From: JABDJZ01 sp047619685
GTDB lineage: Bacteria > Bacteroidota > Rhodothermia > Rhodothermales > UBA10348
Direction of reading: 5' to 3'
DNA length: 64,000 nt
Assembly (NCBI GenBank): GCA_047619685.1
Contig: JBLHLC010000010.1
Location: forward strand, 53,807-117,806
In this document: positions 62,683-64,000 of the stretch, in pieces
How the letters are laid out: each line of letters begins with the position of its first letter
Position numbering within the stretch: the stretch's first letter is position 1
Position numbers and translations under genes: made by a program
The notes under the pieces: model-generated
The model's database searches: none
What the model was told of the DNA's origin: nothing
The model's input: only the letters and a program-made list of their open reading frames with translations

Positions 62683-62970
62683 GCCTCTGAATAATGCGTA
62701 GGTGCCATGGGGAGTATCGGCCAGAACAGGGTCCGTTTTTAAGCGGGCCCCCTTCCCTCCGGCTTTCCGGCAGCAATGCAGATGGCGTGCCAAATTCGGC
62801 TTTCGGTGCTGGGCCTGGTAGACCTGGCGGATCGGTCCGCCACACACCAGGCCGCGCGACTGGAAAGTTTGGCGTCCGCCGTCAAGACCGCGTCAAGTTG
62901 TTGACGTTCGATGACCGGCGGGAGTATCTTCCTTGTCTTGCTCGTTTCGCGGCTCTGCCGCACTCGACCC

Positions 62971-63044
62971 GGGTTCTTAGCTCAGTTGGTTAGAGCGCTA
63001 CGTTGACATCGTAGAGGTCGGTGGTTCGAATCCACTAGGACCCA
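62971..63044 (+). tRNA. tRNA-Val (GAC)
   Basis: A complete 74-nt cloverleaf: acceptor GGGTTCT/AGGACCC, D arm TAGCTCAGTTGGTTAGAGC, anticodon arm CTACG TTGACAT CGTAG with anticodon GAC, T arm GGTGG TTCGAAT CCACT, discriminator A. The 3' CCA is not encoded. It is followed by a hairpin terminator. Confidence 0.96.
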
Positions 63045-63047
63045 CAT

Positions 63048-63090
63048 ATACCCCTTGTAAGCCATTGGCCTGCAAGGGGTATCGCTTTTA
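63048..63090 (+). terminator. Hairpin terminator after tRNA-Val
   Basis: ATACCCCTTG and CAAGGGGTAT form a perfect 10-bp stem around a 15-nt partly paired loop, followed by CGCTTTTA. The position, 3 bp after the tRNA, fits transcript termination. The stem is also the kind of sequence seen at tRNA-linked integration junctions. Confidence 0.65.
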
Positions 63091-63182
63091 GGGTCCAACA
63101 TAGGTCCAACAATTCGGGTCGTCCCAGCTTCCCGGTTCGAATCCTGCACCCGTCCCTTGTACGAACGCCGTCTGCACTGAAT

Positions 63183-64000
63183 TCAGTGAATCAGTTTATC
63201 CGCGACGAGACGTCTGTAGTGTTCACCGAGAGGCGTCAGGCGGCAAGCTTCTGACTCTATTGCCGCATGCCACATGTGTGGCGCCCCTTCAGGGACGAGC
63301 AACCCAACCCGGTTGTAGCTTTGCAACACCGCAAATACCTCCGTGTTGGCTGGGTCTGGAGGAGGTACTCCCGAAGGTCGGCCCCGAATTTCCGGCTCAA
63401 AGGATGGGTCTAGTTCGAACTTGAGGTTAGGGGAAGGAAACAGGGCCGTGAGCCGAAGGAGATTCTCCAAGGAAATGGGCGGCTCGACTCGGCGGAGAGA
63501 GACAAAGCGCTTCACGTTGGTCTTAAACACCGGGCGCTGCTTCCATGGCCCAAGGGATTGGTCGATGTGTGCATAGACACTGCCGGGCGTCACATCGCCG
63601 ACCAAGTTTCCCGCAGCCCCGTTCAAGGCATCCACGAAGAGGCTAGTGAATACTCCGCTGCCGTTCTCTTCCGTCTCGTACTGATCCGCCGTTGATGCCG
63701 TCAGGATGGTGATTCCGTCTTTCAGTTCTGCGAGTTGCTGACCCGCCGGATTCCCCGCGATGCATGAATGGCAGCTATCTAGCACAATCACCCTGTTTCT
63801 GGCTGGCGACTCATTGGCCAAGGTTAGCACTTCAGAGAGAGACAGCCCGTCGTCCCCCCGCATAGTATCGCTGCCACACAAATAGCGAGAAACGGCCGAA
63901 TGTTGTGTACGGGGTGAAATAGAAAAGGCGGCGTATCCTGGAGATCGACCAAGATCACCATAGCCGGCAGAAGCCGGTAGGACACGCCACCCATGAGTAA
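63183..64000 (-). CDS. Caspase-like (C14) peptidase, partial
   Basis: An open frame of 272 codons running off the window. YLCGSDTMRGDDGLSLSEVL and VIVLDSCHSCIAGN carry the caspase-fold region with the catalytic cysteine. GITILTASTADQYETEENGSGVFTSLFVDAL is the substrate-groove part. The C-terminal about 120 residues end in a domain with FAVLQSYNRVGLLVPEGAPHMWHAA. The catalytic His motif (usually GHG) should lie about 20 residues before YLCGSD; in the readable part the place is occupied by SPRTQHSAVSR, so it may be altered. Such peptidases occur in bacterial defence and cell-death modules. Its 3' end faces the tRNA-Val gene. Confidence 0.75.
   Translation of the reverse strand, partial: THGWRVLPASAGYGDLGRSPGYAAFSISPRTQHSAVSRYLCGSDTMRGDDGLSLSEVLTLANESPARNRVIVLDSCHSCIAGNPAGQQLAELKDGITILTASTADQYETEENGSGVFTSLFVDALNGAAGNLVGDVTPGSVYAHIDQSLGPWKQRPVFKTNVKRFVSLRRVEPPISLENLLRLTALFPSPNLKFELDPSFEPEIRGRPSGVPPPDPANTEVFAVLQSYNRVGLLVPEGAPHMWHAAIESEACRLTPLGEHYRRLVADKLIH

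Noticed and set aside
63100..63160. A second tRNA after tRNA-Val
   Set aside because: GGTTCGAATCC looks like a T loop, but the five bases on either side (CCCGG and CCTGC) do not pair and no D or anticodon arm precedes it. It is noted only as a possible remnant.

Overview
The window looks like a piece of chromosome from a GC-rich, Gram-negative member of the Bacteroidota/Rhodothermota, most probably a Rhodothermales-like marine bacterium. The evidence is the gene content. There are TonB receptors with carboxypeptidase-regulatory-like N-terminal domains, one of them paired with a DUF4249 lipoprotein, and two PorV/PorQ-like barrels beside a FlgD/T9SS-tailed propeller protein. BshA (bacillithiol synthesis), choice-of-anchor B and V proteins, a DUF2723 protein, a DUF5683 protein and an archaeal-type ProS point the same way. 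Starts rarely show Shine-Dalgarno sequences, and ATGA stop/start overlaps are common. This assignment is inference; there is no rRNA in the window.

Layout. 1-5 kb: a surface protein cut by the window edge and apparently frameshifted, then a DUF4249/TonB receptor pair. 5-13.5 kb: GDPD phosphodiesterase, gyrA, a LolA-like secreted protein, L-lysine 6-transaminase, lipA and a CPBP membrane protein. 13.5-18 kb: a four-gene export/surface operon (lipoprotein, BNR/FlgD protein, two PorV-like barrels). 18-23.2 kb: a long minus-strand operon (small bitopic protein, PilM-like protein, rsmD, coaD, aspartate aminotransferase, site-2 protease) interrupted by a 165-bp MITE-like element. 23.4-26.2 kb: pdxJ-era facing pdxB. 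26.5-36.1 kb: SleB-like hydrolase, beta-barrel protein, bshA, a kinase-like orphan, a metallo-hydrolase, an LptF/G permease, rsmI and DUF2723.

36.1-41.8 kb is an accessory region of low gene density. It holds a TolB-like lipoprotein, an orphan secreted protein and an asparagine-synthetase-like enzyme without the usual Cys2. It also holds a 3'-terminal tRNA-Lys fragment (a typical integration scar) and many GC-rich hairpin repeats. These repeats are the most unusual feature here: 105-125-bp elements with 23-26-bp inverted arms. Between copies the arms differ in sequence but keep their complementarity through paired changes.

41.8-53 kb returns to housekeeping and surface genes: a choice-of-anchor V protein, rsfS with a LytR_C protein, tsaD-chorismate mutase-mltG, a choice-of-anchor B protein, a FadL-like porin and a very low-complexity Ser/Thr/Arg-rich lipoprotein. 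53-62.7 kb carries proS, a PAP2-like protein, a second TonB receptor, a MazEF-type toxin/antitoxin pair, an FGE-like lipoprotein, a P1 peptidase, a DUF5683 protein and a nitroreductase. The right end has a tRNA-Val followed by a partial caspase-like gene, which looks like the edge of another acquired segment.
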